Below, one piece after another: positions 33,641 to 42,523 of a DNA stretch of 54,217 nucleotides. The notes under the pieces were generated by a model. That model worked only from the letters and a program-made list of their open reading frames with translations. It searched no databases and was not told where the DNA came from. The translations under genes were made by a program, and so were the position numbers. Origin of the DNA: Bacillota bacterium (lineage in GTDB: Bacteria > Bacillota > Limnochordia > Darwinibacteriales > Darwinibacteriaceae); NCBI GenBank assembly GCA_012840725.1, contig DURQ01000001.1, positions 1 through 54,217 on the forward strand. Direction: 5' to 3'. The stretch's first letter is position 1, and each line of letters starts with the position of its first letter.

Positions 33641-34726
33641 GTGGCCGAGTTTCGCTTTAACCTGCAGCTGTTTGCCGGGGAAAAGACCGAGCCCGCAACG
33701 CCGCGGCGCCGTGAGGAAGCGCGCAAGAAGGGCCAGGTGGCCAAGAGTGCGGAAGTGCCCACAGCCTTGCTGGTTCTTGCCGGTTTCCTCCTGCTCCGGG
33801 TCCTGGCCCCTTTTGTCAAAGAAAACCTCGTCGAACTGGTCCGCCATTTCTTAGGCCACTTGCCTGGATGGCAGGGGGACTTTCCGGGCTTGCACAGCTT
33901 ATTCCTTGTTGCCCTGCTCAAATTGGGATTGGTAATCGCACCGATCCTGCTTGGTTTGTGGGTGGTTTCGCTGTTGAGTCAGGTTGTGCAGGTTGGCTTT
34001 ATGGTCACAACCGAAGTGCTGCAGCCCAAATTCTCCCGCATCAACCCCCTTGAGGGTTTCCGCCGCATTTTTTCTAAGCGAGCCTTAGTGGAGTTCCTCA
34101 AATCTGCGGCCAAGGTTGCTCTAGTGGGATATTTAGTCTACAATCAGATCGACGCGAATCTGCAGTGGCTGTCCCAGGCCAGTCTGTTTGAGCTAGAGCA
34201 GGGCGTCAGCCAGATCGTGGACAGCATCTACCGCATGGGGATGCAGGTGGGGCTCTTCCTCTTGGTGCTGGCGGCTGCGGACTACTGGTGGCAGCGGCGT
34301 GAGTTTGAGAGCAGCATCCGTATGTCGAAGGAAGAAATCAAAGAAGAGTATAAGCAGCTGGAAGGCGATCCCCAGATCCGTTCCCGGATCCGCCAGCGCC
34401 AGCGTCAGATGGCGGCGCAGCGCATGATGCAGGCCATCCCCACGGCCGACGTGATCGTCACCAACCCGACGCACTATGCCATAGCGATCAAGTACACCCC
34501 GGGCGAGATGAATGCTCCAAGAGTGGTAGCCAAAGGCAAGGGCCTTATCGCTCAGAGGATCAAGGAAGAAGCTGCTAAACATCGAATTTCTACTGTGCAG
34601 AACCCCGAACTGGCCCGAGCTCTTTACGACACGACAGAAATCGGGGAAGAGATACCAGCACATCTTTATCCTGCGGTAGCCGAAGTGTTAGCTTTCGTTT
34701 ACAGGCTGCGCAGGAAGACGATCTGA
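33641..34726 (+). CDS. flhB: Flagellar export switch protein FlhB
   Basis: Substrate-specificity switch. 361 aa: N-terminal signature (LFAGEKTEPATPRRREEARKKGQVAKS), four membrane helices (about 28-50, 85-115, 140-160, 185-205) and a cytoplasmic domain with the self-cleaving NPTH (about 271-274, VTNPTHYAIAIKY). GTG 33641 lies directly after the fliR stop. Confidence 0.96.
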   Translation: MAEFRFNLQLFAGEKTEPATPRRREEARKKGQVAKSAEVPTALLVLAGFLLLRVLAPFVKENLVELVRHFLGHLPGWQGDFPGLHSLFLVALLKLGLVIAPILLGLWVVSLLSQVVQVGFMVTTEVLQPKFSRINPLEGFRRIFSKRALVEFLKSAAKVALVGYLVYNQIDANLQWLSQASLFELEQGVSQIVDSIYRMGMQVGLFLLVLAAADYWWQRREFESSIRMSKEEIKEEYKQLEGDPQIRSRIRQRQRQMAAQRMMQAIPTADVIVTNPTHYAIAIKYTPGEMNAPRVVAKGKGLIAQRIKEEAAKHRISTVQNPELARALYDTTEIGEEIPAHLYPAVAEVLAFVYRLRRKTI

Positions 34727-34752
34727 TACTTTAAGCGGGAAGGATGGTGAAC

Positions 34753-36825
34753 ATGCCCCGAGCGGGAGTTACCTTTACTCAGCGGATGGGTCCCATAAGC
34801 GACCTGGTTGTTGTTTTGGCCGTAGTACTCGTGGTGGTCATGATGGTCCTGCCACTGCCTCCGTTCCTCCTCGATCTGCTGTTGGCGATCAACATCAGCC
34901 TGTCCCTTTTGATCCTGCTCCTTGCCATGAACATCAAAGGCGCACTGGAGATTTCCATCTTCCCGTCGCTGCTCTTGATCACCACCCTGTTTCGGTTGGC
35001 CTTGAGTGTGTCCTCCACGAGGTTGATCCTGCTCACGGGTAATCCCGGGCGGATCATCATCGCCTTCGGAGACTTCGTGGTTGGCGGCAACTATGTCGTG
35101 GGATTTGTAATCTTCTTGATCCTGGTGGTAGTCCAGTTCATCGTTATCACCAAGGGTTCAGAACGTGTGGCAGAGGTGGCAGCCCGCTTCACCCTCGACG
35201 CAATGCCGGGAAAGCAGATGAGTATTGATGCCGATCTGAACGCCGGCTTGATTTCAGAGAGTGAAGCGCGGCAGCGCCGGCAGCTTATCGCGCGGGAGGC
35301 AGATTTCTACGGAGCCATGGACGGCGCCGCCAAGTTTGTGAAGGGCGATGCCATAGCCGGCATCATCATCTTGGTTATCGACCTGCTGGGCGGCCTGGCC
35401 ATCGGCATGTTCCAGAAAGGCATGGACCTTACCGGTGCCCTGAGCCGTTATGCGCTCTTGACCGTTGGTGACGGGCTGGTGAGCCAGATCCCGGCGCTTC
35501 TGATCTCAACGGCTACCGGTATTGTGGTCACTCGCGGCGCCTCTGAGAACAACCTGGGTGCAGATTTCACCCGCCAGCTCTTTTCCCAATACCGTGTACT
35601 GGTGACGGCCGGAGTAGCAGTGGCAGCCTTCGGGCTCTTTGGAGGACTGCCCAAACTGCCGTTTATTGCCCTGGGGGCTTCCCTTGGTGGTCTGGCCTTT
35701 GCTGTGCGGCGAGCCGAAAAGGGGCAGGAGATCGAGGAAGAGACCGTCGCCGAACAGCAGCGGCTGGAAGAGGCCCGCAAGCCCGAAAGCGTTGCCTCTC
35801 TACTGCAGGTTGATCCCATTGAGATGGAGATCGGCTACAGCCTGATCCCCCTGGTCGATGAGTCTCAGGGTGGAGATCTGCTCGATCGGATCAGTATGAT
35901 CAGGCGGCAGTGCGCCATTGAGCTGGGCGTTTTGGTGCCGGTGATCCGCATCAGAGACAATCTCCAGCTAAACCCCGATGAGTATGTAGTCAAGATTAAA
36001 GGGATCCAGGTAGGACGCGGAGAACTTATGGTAAACCACTACTTGGCAATGGACGCCGGAGGGGTCACGGAGCAGATCACCGGCATCCCCACCACTGAAC
36101 CGGCTTTCGGACTTAAGGCTCTCTGGGTGGATGCCGCGGCGCGGGAGCGCGCAGAGTATGCGGGCTACACGGTTGTTGACCCACCCGCTGTTCTTGCCAC
36201 TCACCTCACAGAGATCATCCGTACACACGCCCATGAACTCCTGGGCCGCCAGGAAGTGAAGGCCCTGCTGGACAGCGCCCGGGAAAGCTATTCGGCGGTT
36301 GTCGACGAACTTGTTCCGGAACTTCTAACAGTTGGGGAGGTTCAGAAGGTGCTGCAGAACCTCCTTCGGGAAGGGGTACCCATCCGCAATCTCGTAACCA
36401 TCTTGGAAACCTTGGCCGATATGGCGCCGGTCACCAGAGATGTGGACTACCTAACTGAGTATGTGCGCGAGGCACTAGGCAGACAGATCTCCCAAATCTA
36501 CCAGGAAAACGGTGTGCTCACCGTTTTGACCTTGAGCCCTGAATGGGAAGAAGTGATCGCAGATGCTCTTCAACATACTGATCGCGGTCTCACGGTTGCT
36601 TTGGATCCACGAGTCCTCCAGCAGCTGTTCGGCGTGCTGGGACAAGCCTTGGAGGAACACGTTTTGCCCTATCCGGTAATTGTTGTTTCACCGCAGATCC
36701 GGATGGCTCTTAAGAGGCTGACCGAAAGGGCCCTTCCGAGGTTGGTTGTACTCTCGTACAACGAAATCAGCCCAGATGTTCAGGTGAACGCGGTGGGGAC
36801 GGTGATGTGGAAGCATGCGAGTTAA
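34753..36825 (+). CDS. flhA: Flagellar export gate protein FlhA
   Basis: Major gate subunit forming a nonameric ring. 690 aa: eight membrane helices in the first 310 residues with the family loop around GKQMSIDADLNAGLISESEARQ-like sequence, and a large cytoplasmic domain (about 325-690) that docks export chaperone complexes. ATG 34753 is preferred to 34744, because GGAAGG directly abuts 34744 but is 9 bases from 34753. Overlaps flhF by 11 bases. Confidence 0.96.
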   Translation: MPRAGVTFTQRMGPISDLVVVLAVVLVVVMMVLPLPPFLLDLLLAINISLSLLILLLAMNIKGALEISIFPSLLLITTLFRLALSVSSTRLILLTGNPGRIIIAFGDFVVGGNYVVGFVIFLILVVVQFIVITKGSERVAEVAARFTLDAMPGKQMSIDADLNAGLISESEARQRRQLIAREADFYGAMDGAAKFVKGDAIAGIIILVIDLLGGLAIGMFQKGMDLTGALSRYALLTVGDGLVSQIPALLISTATGIVVTRGASENNLGADFTRQLFSQYRVLVTAGVAVAAFGLFGGLPKLPFIALGASLGGLAFAVRRAEKGQEIEEETVAEQQRLEEARKPESVASLLQVDPIEMEIGYSLIPLVDESQGGDLLDRISMIRRQCAIELGVLVPVIRIRDNLQLNPDEYVVKIKGIQVGRGELMVNHYLAMDAGGVTEQITGIPTTEPAFGLKALWVDAAARERAEYAGYTVVDPPAVLATHLTEIIRTHAHELLGRQEVKALLDSARESYSAVVDELVPELLTVGEVQKVLQNLLREGVPIRNLVTILETLADMAPVTRDVDYLTEYVREALGRQISQIYQENGVLTVLTLSPEWEEVIADALQHTDRGLTVALDPRVLQQLFGVLGQALEEHVLPYPVIVVSPQIRMALKRLTERALPRLVVLSYNEISPDVQVNAVGTVMWKHAS

Positions 36826-37897
36826 GAAATTTACAGGAAAGACGATACAAGAAGCAGTGGACAACATGCGTCAGGAGTTTGGGCGCGATGCGGTGATCCT
36901 GCACACGGCGCAGAAGAAGCCATGGCTTTGGGGCCGTTTCGGGCCTCGACGCTACGAGGTGGTTGGTGCCTTCGACCCCAACATAAGCAGCAGCAGCCGC
37001 AGAAACGACCGAGACGGCGTGAACAGCGCCAACGCAAGCACCCGAGCAGGGGTCCAGAGGCAGACTGTGGAGCCTTCCAGACCGCCAACGGCTGATACCC
37101 GTCCCGATCCAGCCTGGTCTGAGGCGATGTTGAAAGTGTACAGCCGCCTGATCCGGGTGGACATCCCTCGGGACCTGGCGGTCAACTTGATTAAAGAAGT
37201 CCTCAGCAAACTGCCCAAAGAGGAGTGGAACAACGAAGCAAGACTCTGGGAAGGGCTGAACAAGGCAGCGGCAGGCCGCATCAAATCCTGCGAGCCTTGG
37301 GAGTTCAACGGTAAGCAGCATGTGGTGGCCTTGATCGGGCCAACCGGGGTGGGCAAGACGACCACCATCGCCAAGCTGGCAGCCAACTTTTCCTTGGTGG
37401 CCGGCCGCAAGGTGGGATTGATCACTTTGGACACGTACCGCATCGCGGCAGTTGAGCAGCTGAAAACCTATGCGGAGATCATCGGGCTGCCCGTGCAGGT
37501 TGCCTACAGCCCCAAGGAACTGAAGGAGGCCCTGCGCAAGCTCCAGGATAAGGATCTGATCCTGATCGATACCGCTGGGCGCAGCCAGAACAACCAGCTG
37601 CACATGGCCGAACTGAGAAACTTCTTTGAGGGAGTAGAGGCTGAGATCCACCTGGTAATCAGCGCTACCACCAAGCCGCGGGATGTAGATGAGATCATTT
37701 CCGTCTTCGGGCAGCTGCCCATAAACCGCGTTATCGTAACCAAGCTGGACGAGACAAGCGCGTATGGGGTGCTGCTCCACACATGTGAACGGGCGCGCGT
37801 GCCAATTGCCTTCGTCACCACTGGGCAGGGGGTACCAGAGGATATCGAGGTGGCGGATGGTCAGCGAATTGCCCAACTTATTCTGGGGGACGCGTAA
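36815..37897 (+). CDS. flhF: SRP-type GTPase FlhF
   Basis: Third SRP GTPase; sets position and number of flagella. 360 aa: N-terminal B domain with MRVKKFTGKTIQEAVDNMRQ, a low-complexity linker (about 55-98), and the NG domain with GPTGVGKTT (175-183), DTYRIAAVEQL, DTAGR and TKLDE. Starts inside flhA and ends 2 bases before flhG. Confidence 0.96.
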   Translation: MRVKKFTGKTIQEAVDNMRQEFGRDAVILHTAQKKPWLWGRFGPRRYEVVGAFDPNISSSSRRNDRDGVNSANASTRAGVQRQTVEPSRPPTADTRPDPAWSEAMLKVYSRLIRVDIPRDLAVNLIKEVLSKLPKEEWNNEARLWEGLNKAAAGRIKSCEPWEFNGKQHVVALIGPTGVGKTTTIAKLAANFSLVAGRKVGLITLDTYRIAAVEQLKTYAEIIGLPVQVAYSPKELKEALRKLQDKDLILIDTAGRSQNNQLHMAELRNFFEGVEAEIHLVISATTKPRDVDEIISVFGQLPINRVIVTKLDETSAYGVLLHTCERARVPIAFVTTGQGVPEDIEVADGQRIAQLILGDA

Positions 37898-37899
37898 GG

Positions 37900-38754
37900 A
37901 TGAGAGATCAAGCAGCAGAGTTGAGAAGACTGGTTGCAAAGCAGGAACCCAGCTCTCGAATCATCGCTGTGACCAGTGGAAAAGGCGGGGTTGGGAAAAC
38001 GAATATTGCCGTCAATTTAGCACTAGCCTTGTGCCAGCTCAACCAAAGGGTAGTGCTGATCGACGTTGATTTGGGCTTGGCAAATGTGGACATAGTCTTG
38101 GGTATTTCACCAAAGTATAACTTGGGCCATGTGATGCAGGGCGAAAAGACCCTGCGGGAAATCATCGTCGACGGGCCCTTGGGTTTGAAGATCATCTCCG
38201 GCGGTTCTGGCATCACAGAACTCGCCAACCTCAGCGGGTGGCGCCTGGAAGCCTTCGTGGCCTCTTTTGAACAGCTGAATGAGGAGTTTGACTTTGTCAT
38301 ATTGGACACTGGTGCAGGAGTACACCGCTCGGTGATCAGCTTCGTCCTGGCCGCCACCGATGTGCTGGTAGTAACTACGCCCGAGCCCACGGCCATAACC
38401 GATGCCTATGGGCTGCTCAAGATCGTCCACCAGCGGGCCCCGCAGGCCAAGGCGAAACTGGTGGTCAACATGGCCAAGAGCCCAGCAGAGGCAGAGATGG
38501 TTGCAGAAAGGCTCAACTCAGTGCTGCGGGAGTTCGTGCAGTGGGAAGTGGATTACCTGGGTTATGTCCTTGCCGAACAGCACATTCCGCGGGCCGTGTC
38601 CCAACAGCAGCCCGTTCTTTTGTCATTCCCCTCGTCTATGTCCAGCCGTTCCATCAAGAGAATCGCCGGGGTATTAGCTGGCGAAGATATTCCCAACCGC
38701 TCACCGGGTATCAGAGGCTTTTTTGCAAGAGTATCCGGGTTTCTGCACGTCTAG
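37900..38754 (+). CDS. flhG: MinD-type ATPase FlhG (YlxH, FleN)
   Basis: ATPase that limits flagellar number and activates FlhF GTPase. 284 aa. The N-terminal DQAAELRRLV carries the DQAxxLR motif that activates FlhF; then the deviant Walker A GKGGVGKT (27-34), DVDLGLANVDI and DTGAG. The C-terminal amphipathic end (IRGFFARVSGFL) fits membrane targeting. Directly follows flhF. Confidence 0.95.
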   Translation: MRDQAAELRRLVAKQEPSSRIIAVTSGKGGVGKTNIAVNLALALCQLNQRVVLIDVDLGLANVDIVLGISPKYNLGHVMQGEKTLREIIVDGPLGLKIISGGSGITELANLSGWRLEAFVASFEQLNEEFDFVILDTGAGVHRSVISFVLAATDVLVVTTPEPTAITDAYGLLKIVHQRAPQAKAKLVVNMAKSPAEAEMVAERLNSVLREFVQWEVDYLGYVLAEQHIPRAVSQQQPVLLSFPSSMSSRSIKRIAGVLAGEDIPNRSPGIRGFFARVSGFLHV

Positions 38755-38766
38755 AGAGGGAACCGT

Positions 38767-39417
38767 ATGCGGATCGTACCGAACCAACTTGTCGAGCTGC
38801 ATCTGGGCAGTCCCGGAGGTCCTCAAGTCTACCGCACCAGAGTGGAAGACGCCTACGACGATCTCCTTGTTGTTGGAGCCCCACTGGAGCGGGGGGCGAT
38901 TGTCCCCATCCGCATCGGCACCGAGCTCAGGATCGAGATCAAGCTGCGGGGCCCGGGGCAGGAAGGGCGCTTCAGCAACCAAGCCATCGTTGAAAAGCGC
39001 TTCAGGACAACCCTCCCCCTGCTGCAGCTGCGGCTCTTGGGGAGCTGGCAGAAGACTCAGGAGCGCATGTTCGTGAGGGTTCCGGTTTTTATCGACGCGG
39101 TCGTCGTTCCCATACAGGAAGGTGGAGAGGAACTGCCGGCTCAAGCAGGAGTCATCCTGAACTTGAGCGGGGGCGGTTTTCTTCTCCGCAGCAGCCATCC
39201 CTTCCAGATCGACGATGAGCTGCGCATCTCTTTCCGGTTAGGAGGAGAGCAGCTCGCAACACGGGCTTTCGTGGTGAGGATGGTGCCGGACGACAACGGG
39301 CAGGATTACGGTTGTTCTTTTTTGAACATACCCGAACGCATGCGCAAGACAATCATCCAGTTTGTCTTTAAACGCCAGATCGAACTGGCGGACATTTCCC
39401 GGGAGGATATCACCTAA
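38767..39417 (+). CDS. PilZ-domain c-di-GMP receptor (YcgR/MotI-like flagellar brake)
   Basis: 216 aa: an N-terminal YcgR-N-like beta domain (about 1-90) and a C-terminal PilZ domain (about 97-205). The c-di-GMP-binding residues are present: RxxxR as Arg100 and Arg104 (ERMFVR), and NxSxxG as Asn132-Ser134-Gly137 (NLSGGGF). Such proteins slow or stop the motor through the stator or rotor when c-di-GMP is high. It occupies the place where B. subtilis has cheB-A-W-C-D. Confidence 0.9.
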   Translation: MRIVPNQLVELHLGSPGGPQVYRTRVEDAYDDLLVVGAPLERGAIVPIRIGTELRIEIKLRGPGQEGRFSNQAIVEKRFRTTLPLLQLRLLGSWQKTQERMFVRVPVFIDAVVVPIQEGGEELPAQAGVILNLSGGGFLLRSSHPFQIDDELRISFRLGGEQLATRAFVVRMVPDDNGQDYGCSFLNIPERMRKTIIQFVFKRQIELADISREDIT

Positions 39418-39440
39418 TTCGGTCCCCAGGGGTGAAGTGT

Positions 39441-40199
39441 GTGTCTGTGCAGGAGGAGAAGCGCCTTGAGGAATTGTGGCGCAGGTACAAGAAAGCGAAC
39501 GATTCCCAAGCGCGGGAAAAGCTCATCGAGCAGTACATACCGTTGGTGAAGTACGTGGCTGGCCGTCTGGCTATGAACCTGCCCAGCAGCGTCGACGTGG
39601 GCGACCTGGAGAGTTTCGGCTTTTTTGGTCTCTTGGATGCTCTGGAAAAGTACGATGCAGAGCGAAACATAAAGTTTGAGACTTACGCGACCACGCGAAT
39701 TCGGGGAGCGATCATCGACGGCCTGCGCTCGCTTGATTGGGTGCCGAGAAGCACGCGGGCAAAGGCGCGCCTGGTGGAGAGCCAGATTTATGAACTGACA
39801 AATGACCTGGGCCGCACGCCCACGAATGAAGAGATAGCCACGGCCCTGGGGCTTACCCTTGATGATTACTTCGCGCTGCTGTCTGAGCTGAAAGGAGCCA
39901 ACCTTTTTTCCCTCGATGACGCGGCAGCAGGCGAGCAGGGCGGAGAAGATTTGAAGGTCTTGGACCTGGTGGTCGATCAGGGCCTGCTCCCCGACCAGCG
40001 GGTGATAGAGAAAGAAAGCGTTGCAGAACTTGCGGCCGCCATCGAGCAGCTGTCGGAAAGAGAACAGTTGGTGCTGGCTCTGTACTACCATGAGGATCTG
40101 ACGCTGAAGGAAATCGGCCATGTGCTGCAGGTGTCGGAGTCGCGGGTCTCACAGATCCACACTAAGGCCATCATGACCTTGAGAAGCAAGCTCAGCTGA
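39441..40199 (+). CDS. fliA: Flagellar sigma factor FliA (SigD)
   Basis: Sigma-28 factor for late flagellar genes. 252 aa with region 2 (YIPLVKYVAGRLAMNLP, DLESFGFFGLLDALEKYD, FETYATTRIRGAIIDGLR), region 3 (DLGRTPTNEEIATAL) and region 4 (LSEREQLVLALYYHEDLTLKEIGHVLQVSESRVSQIHTKA). GTG 39441 is preferred to GTG 39432 because AGGGGTGA (39428-39435) is 5-6 bases upstream. The SigD start is unlikely to be a canonical site with ATG. Confidence 0.96.
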   Translation: MSVQEEKRLEELWRRYKKANDSQAREKLIEQYIPLVKYVAGRLAMNLPSSVDVGDLESFGFFGLLDALEKYDAERNIKFETYATTRIRGAIIDGLRSLDWVPRSTRAKARLVESQIYELTNDLGRTPTNEEIATALGLTLDDYFALLSELKGANLFSLDDAAAGEQGGEDLKVLDLVVDQGLLPDQRVIEKESVAELAAAIEQLSEREQLVLALYYHEDLTLKEIGHVLQVSESRVSQIHTKAIMTLRSKLS

Positions 40200-40216
40200 G
40201 CAGGGAGGGGACTGAC

Positions 40217-40495
40217 ATGTCTATCAGGTTTCCCGACTTCCAGGTTCTGGTTTCCCGGTCTGATCAAGTGCCCAAGGTGAACCGGGAAGGTGATCCTACA
40301 GGTGCCGCAGGCCGCTTGGCTCCCCAGGTGAGTCAGGAGTTTGCGGCCCGGGAACGCCGCGTCGAGTTGAACAGAGAAACAGATCGCGTCCGTGACCGCA
40401 AGGATGAGCAGAGGAAAAGGCGACAGCAGGAGCAGGAGAAAGAGCAGGGCAAACAGGATCCAAAAGGTAGAAGGCATATCGACTTGCGGGCCTAG
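40217..40495 (+). CDS. Small hydrophilic protein of the flagellar operon
   Basis: 92 aa, no hydrophobic segment. The N-terminal MSIRFPDFQVLVSRSDQVPKV recalls small proteins found after fliA in clostridial flagellar operons; the C-terminal half (about 45-92) is a highly charged Arg/Glu/Gln-rich stretch that is probably a coiled coil or disordered. Function unknown. ATG 40217 follows GGGAGGGG. It lies 17 bases after fliA and 12 before the membrane protein gene. Confidence 0.78.
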   Translation: MSIRFPDFQVLVSRSDQVPKVNREGDPTGAAGRLAPQVSQEFAARERRVELNRETDRVRDRKDEQRKRRQQEQEKEQGKQDPKGRRHIDLRA

Positions 40496-40507
40496 GAGGC
40501 GGGTCGC

Positions 40508-40900
40508 GTGGAGTATTTCCTCGTGTTCACACTGGGTATCGCCGTGGCGGTACTTGCGCTCTTCTTGTTCCGTCCCGGCCTTTTCACGCGTCCGCAGAAC
40601 GACTATGCCATGCTGGAGATGATGATCGATGAGGCCATCGAACAGCTCGAGAAGAGGCAGCAGGAGATCCTGGCAGAGATCGAACAGCAGCATCAGGCCC
40701 TGTTGGAGCTGCAGAAGCAGATCTTAAGCAGCTACATGCCGGAACCCCAGAAGTCGCCGAAAGTCCTAGCGGTTCTGGAACTAGTTGCTCAGGGACTGGA
40801 TGTCGCAGACATCGCCAAGAAACTGGGTTTGGGGCTTGGTGAAGTGGAGCTGATCCTGGAGTTAAATAAAGAAGGCGAACCACTTGCTGAAAACGGCTGA
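40508..40900 (+). CDS. Membrane-anchored coiled-coil protein in the SwrB position (DUF6115-like)
   Basis: 130 aa: membrane helix about 2-22, coiled coil about 35-75 (EQLEKRQQEILAEIEQQHQ), and a C-terminal HTH-like segment (about 85-115, LVAQGLDVADIAKKLGLGLGEVELIL). Position between fliA and rpsB and architecture match B. subtilis SwrB (YlxL), which promotes assembly of the FliG/FliM rotor and FlhA-FliP export gate; sequence identity was not checked. GTG 40508 follows TAGGAGG. The last base of its stop is inside the rpsB promoter region. Confidence 0.75.
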   Translation: MEYFLVFTLGIAVAVLALFLFRPGLFTRPQNDYAMLEMMIDEAIEQLEKRQQEILAEIEQQHQALLELQKQILSSYMPEPQKSPKVLAVLELVAQGLDVADIAKKLGLGLGEVELILELNKEGEPLAENG

Positions 40901-40922
40901 CTATGCTATATTAGCAAGTGGT
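40879..40922. repeat. 10-bp inverted repeat spanning the rpsB promoter
   Basis: ACCACTTGCT (40879-40888) and AGCAAGTGGT (40913-40922) are perfect inverse complements, 24 bases apart. The left arm includes most of the -35, and the right arm begins directly after the -10. It looks like an operator, or a read-through hairpin; no known family of operators was recognised. Confidence 0.6.
40884..40912 (+). promoter_or_regulatory. Extended -10 promoter for rpsB
   Basis: -35 TTGCTG (40884-40889), 17-base spacer, -10 TATATT (40907-40912), preceded by the extended-10 TG at 40904-40905. It overlaps the 3' end of the SwrB-position gene and gives rpsB a start near 40919, independent of the flagellar operon. 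Confidence 0.68.
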
Positions 40923-40955
40923 GTGAATACACACGCCCTTTGATAGGAGGCAGGG

Positions 40956-40982
40956 GTGCCGCTAGGTCCTGTCCCTAGGTGA
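40956..40982 (+). CDS. Possible 8-codon leader peptide in the rpsB leader
   Basis: GTG CCG CTA GGT CCT GTC CCT AGG TGA encodes MPLGPVPR. It is preceded by AGGAGG at 40945-40950 with a 5-base spacing, and lies in the leader RNA after the rpsB promoter. Three of eight residues are Pro. Conservation in related genomes would be needed to show that it is translated; I cannot test this here. Confidence 0.35.
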   Translation: MPLGPVPR

Positions 40983-41021
40983 GAAAGGCGGAGGAAAAAA
41001 CAAAGGAAGGAGGTGGGCGAA

Positions 41022-41801
41022 TTGGCCGTTATTACCATGAAGCAGCTGTTAGAGGCCGGCGTTCACTTCGGTCATCAGACCCGCAGATGGAATCCCAAGA
41101 TGAAGCAGTACATCTTCACCGAGAGAAACGGGATCTACATCATCGACCTGCAGAAGACTGTCAGGAAGGTGGAGGAAGCTTACAACTTCATCCGGGAGAC
41201 CGTAGGTTCGGGTAAGTCAGTCCTCTTCGTCGGTACGAAGAAGCAGGCTCAAGAAACCATCCGTGACGAGGCTGAACGGTGCGGCATGTTCTACGTCAAC
41301 CAGCGCTGGCTGGGCGGCATGCTGACCAACTTCAAAACCATTTCCTCGCGGATTGCACGCCTGGAACAGATCGAGAAGATGGAAACAGATGGCCTGTTCG
41401 ATGTCCTGCCGAAGAAGGAAGTCATCCAGCTTCGCAAGGAGAAAGAGCGGCTGGCGCGTTTCCTGGGCGGCATCAGGAACATGAAGACCCTACCGGGCGC
41501 AGTGTTTGTTGTCGATCCCCGCAAGGAACGCATCGCCGTGGCTGAGGCTCGCAAGCTGGGTATTCCCATCGTGGCGATTGTAGATACTAACTGCGATCCC
41601 GATGAGGTTGACTATGTAATCCCTGGCAACGACGACGCCATCCGGGCTGTGAAGCTTCTCACATCCACGATCGCTAGTGCGGTTGTGGAGGCTAAAGAAG
41701 GCGCCAGCTTCGCTGAAGCTCAAGCTGAACAGGCACCAAGGAAAGCGGAGCCTGTCCCCAGTGACGAAGACGACGCCGATCTGTACGACGAGGAAGAATA
41801 G
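41022..41801 (+). CDS. rpsB: 30S ribosomal protein S2
   Basis: Small-subunit protein S2. 259 aa with [49 protein letters not shown] and a long acidic C-terminal tail ([12 protein letters not shown]). TTG 41022 is preferred to GTG 41013 because GGAGG at 41009-41013 is 8 bases upstream and it gives the family N-terminus. It has its own promoter and a structured leader, and ends at an intrinsic terminator before tsf. Confidence 0.97.
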   Translation: MAVITMKQLLEAGVHFGHQTRRWNPKMKQYIFTERNGIYIIDLQKTVRKVEEAYNFIRETVGSGKSVLFVGTKKQAQETIRDEAERCGMFYVNQRWLGGMLTNFKTISSRIARLEQIEKMETDGLFDVLPKKEVIQLRKEKERLARFLGGIRNMKTLPGAVFVVDPRKERIAVAEARKLGIPIVAIVDTNCDPDEVDYVIPGNDDAIRAVKLLTSTIASAVVEAKEGASFAEAQAEQAPRKAEPVPSDEDDADLYDEEE

Positions 41802-41809
41802 CGCAAGCC

Positions 41810-41843
41810 AAGAGGGTGGGAGGGTGACTCTCACCCCTCTTTT
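41810..41843 (+). terminator. Intrinsic terminator/attenuator between rpsB and tsf
   Basis: The strand AAGAGGGTGGGAG pairs with CTCTCACCCCTCTT with one bulge and one G-U pair, followed by TTTT. It begins 9 bases after the rpsB stop. In many bacteria S2 is made in excess of EF-Ts by partial termination here. Confidence 0.65.
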
Positions 41844-41869
41844 CAATCAACACGAGAAGGAGGGTAAAA

Positions 41870-42523
41870 ATGGCAGAAATTTCAGCAGCGCTGGTCAAGG
41901 AGCTGCGCGAAAAGACCGGAGCGGGCATGATGGACTGCAAAAAGGCCCTGATTGAAACCAACGGCGATATGGATGCTGCAGTAGACTACCTGCGTGAAAA
42001 GGGCCTGGCTGCCGCAGCCAAGAAAGCAGGACGCATCGCAGCGGAAGGTTTGGTCGCTTCTTACATACACATGGGCGGACGCATCGGGGTCCTGGTGGAA
42101 GTCAACTGCGAAACCGACTTTGTGGCCAAGACCGAAGAGTTTGCTCAACTGACCAAAGACATCGCCATGCAGATTGCGGCCAGCAAACCGCAGTACGTTT
42201 CCAGAGAGGAAATCCCCGAGTCGGTTCTGGAGCATGAGCGTGCCATCTACAGAGCCATGGCGCTGAACGAAGGCAAACCAGAACGCATCGTCGACAAGAT
42301 CGTGGAAGGGCGCTTGGAAAAGTTCTTTCAAGAGGTCTGCCTCCTGGAACAGCCCTTCGTCAAGGATCCGGATATGACCGTTGGTGAGCTTCTCAATGCC
42401 AAGATTGCGAAGACAGGCGAGAAGATTTCGGTCAGACGTTTCGTAAGGTATGAGCGTGGTGAAGGATTGGAGAAACGTCAAGATGACTTCGCCGCAGAAG
42501 TAATGGCCCAGGCAGGGCAGTAG
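41870..42523 (+). CDS. tsf: Translation elongation factor Ts
   Basis: Nucleotide-exchange factor for EF-Tu. 217 aa (short form, similar to Thermus-type, lacking part of the second core subdomain found in E. coli). N-terminal UBA-like domain with [16 protein letters not shown], the [10 protein letters not shown] motif that contacts EF-Tu, and [14 protein letters not shown] 41870 follows GAAGGAGGG. Overlaps the following terminator with its stop codon. Confidence 0.97.
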   Translation: MAEISAALVKELREKTGAGMMDCKKALIETNGDMDAAVDYLREKGLAAAAKKAGRIAAEGLVASYIHMGGRIGVLVEVNCETDFVAKTEEFAQLTKDIAMQIAASKPQYVSREEIPESVLEHERAIYRAMALNEGKPERIVDKIVEGRLEKFFQEVCLLEQPFVKDPDMTVGELLNAKIAKTGEKISVRRFVRYERGEGLEKRQDDFAAEVMAQAGQ

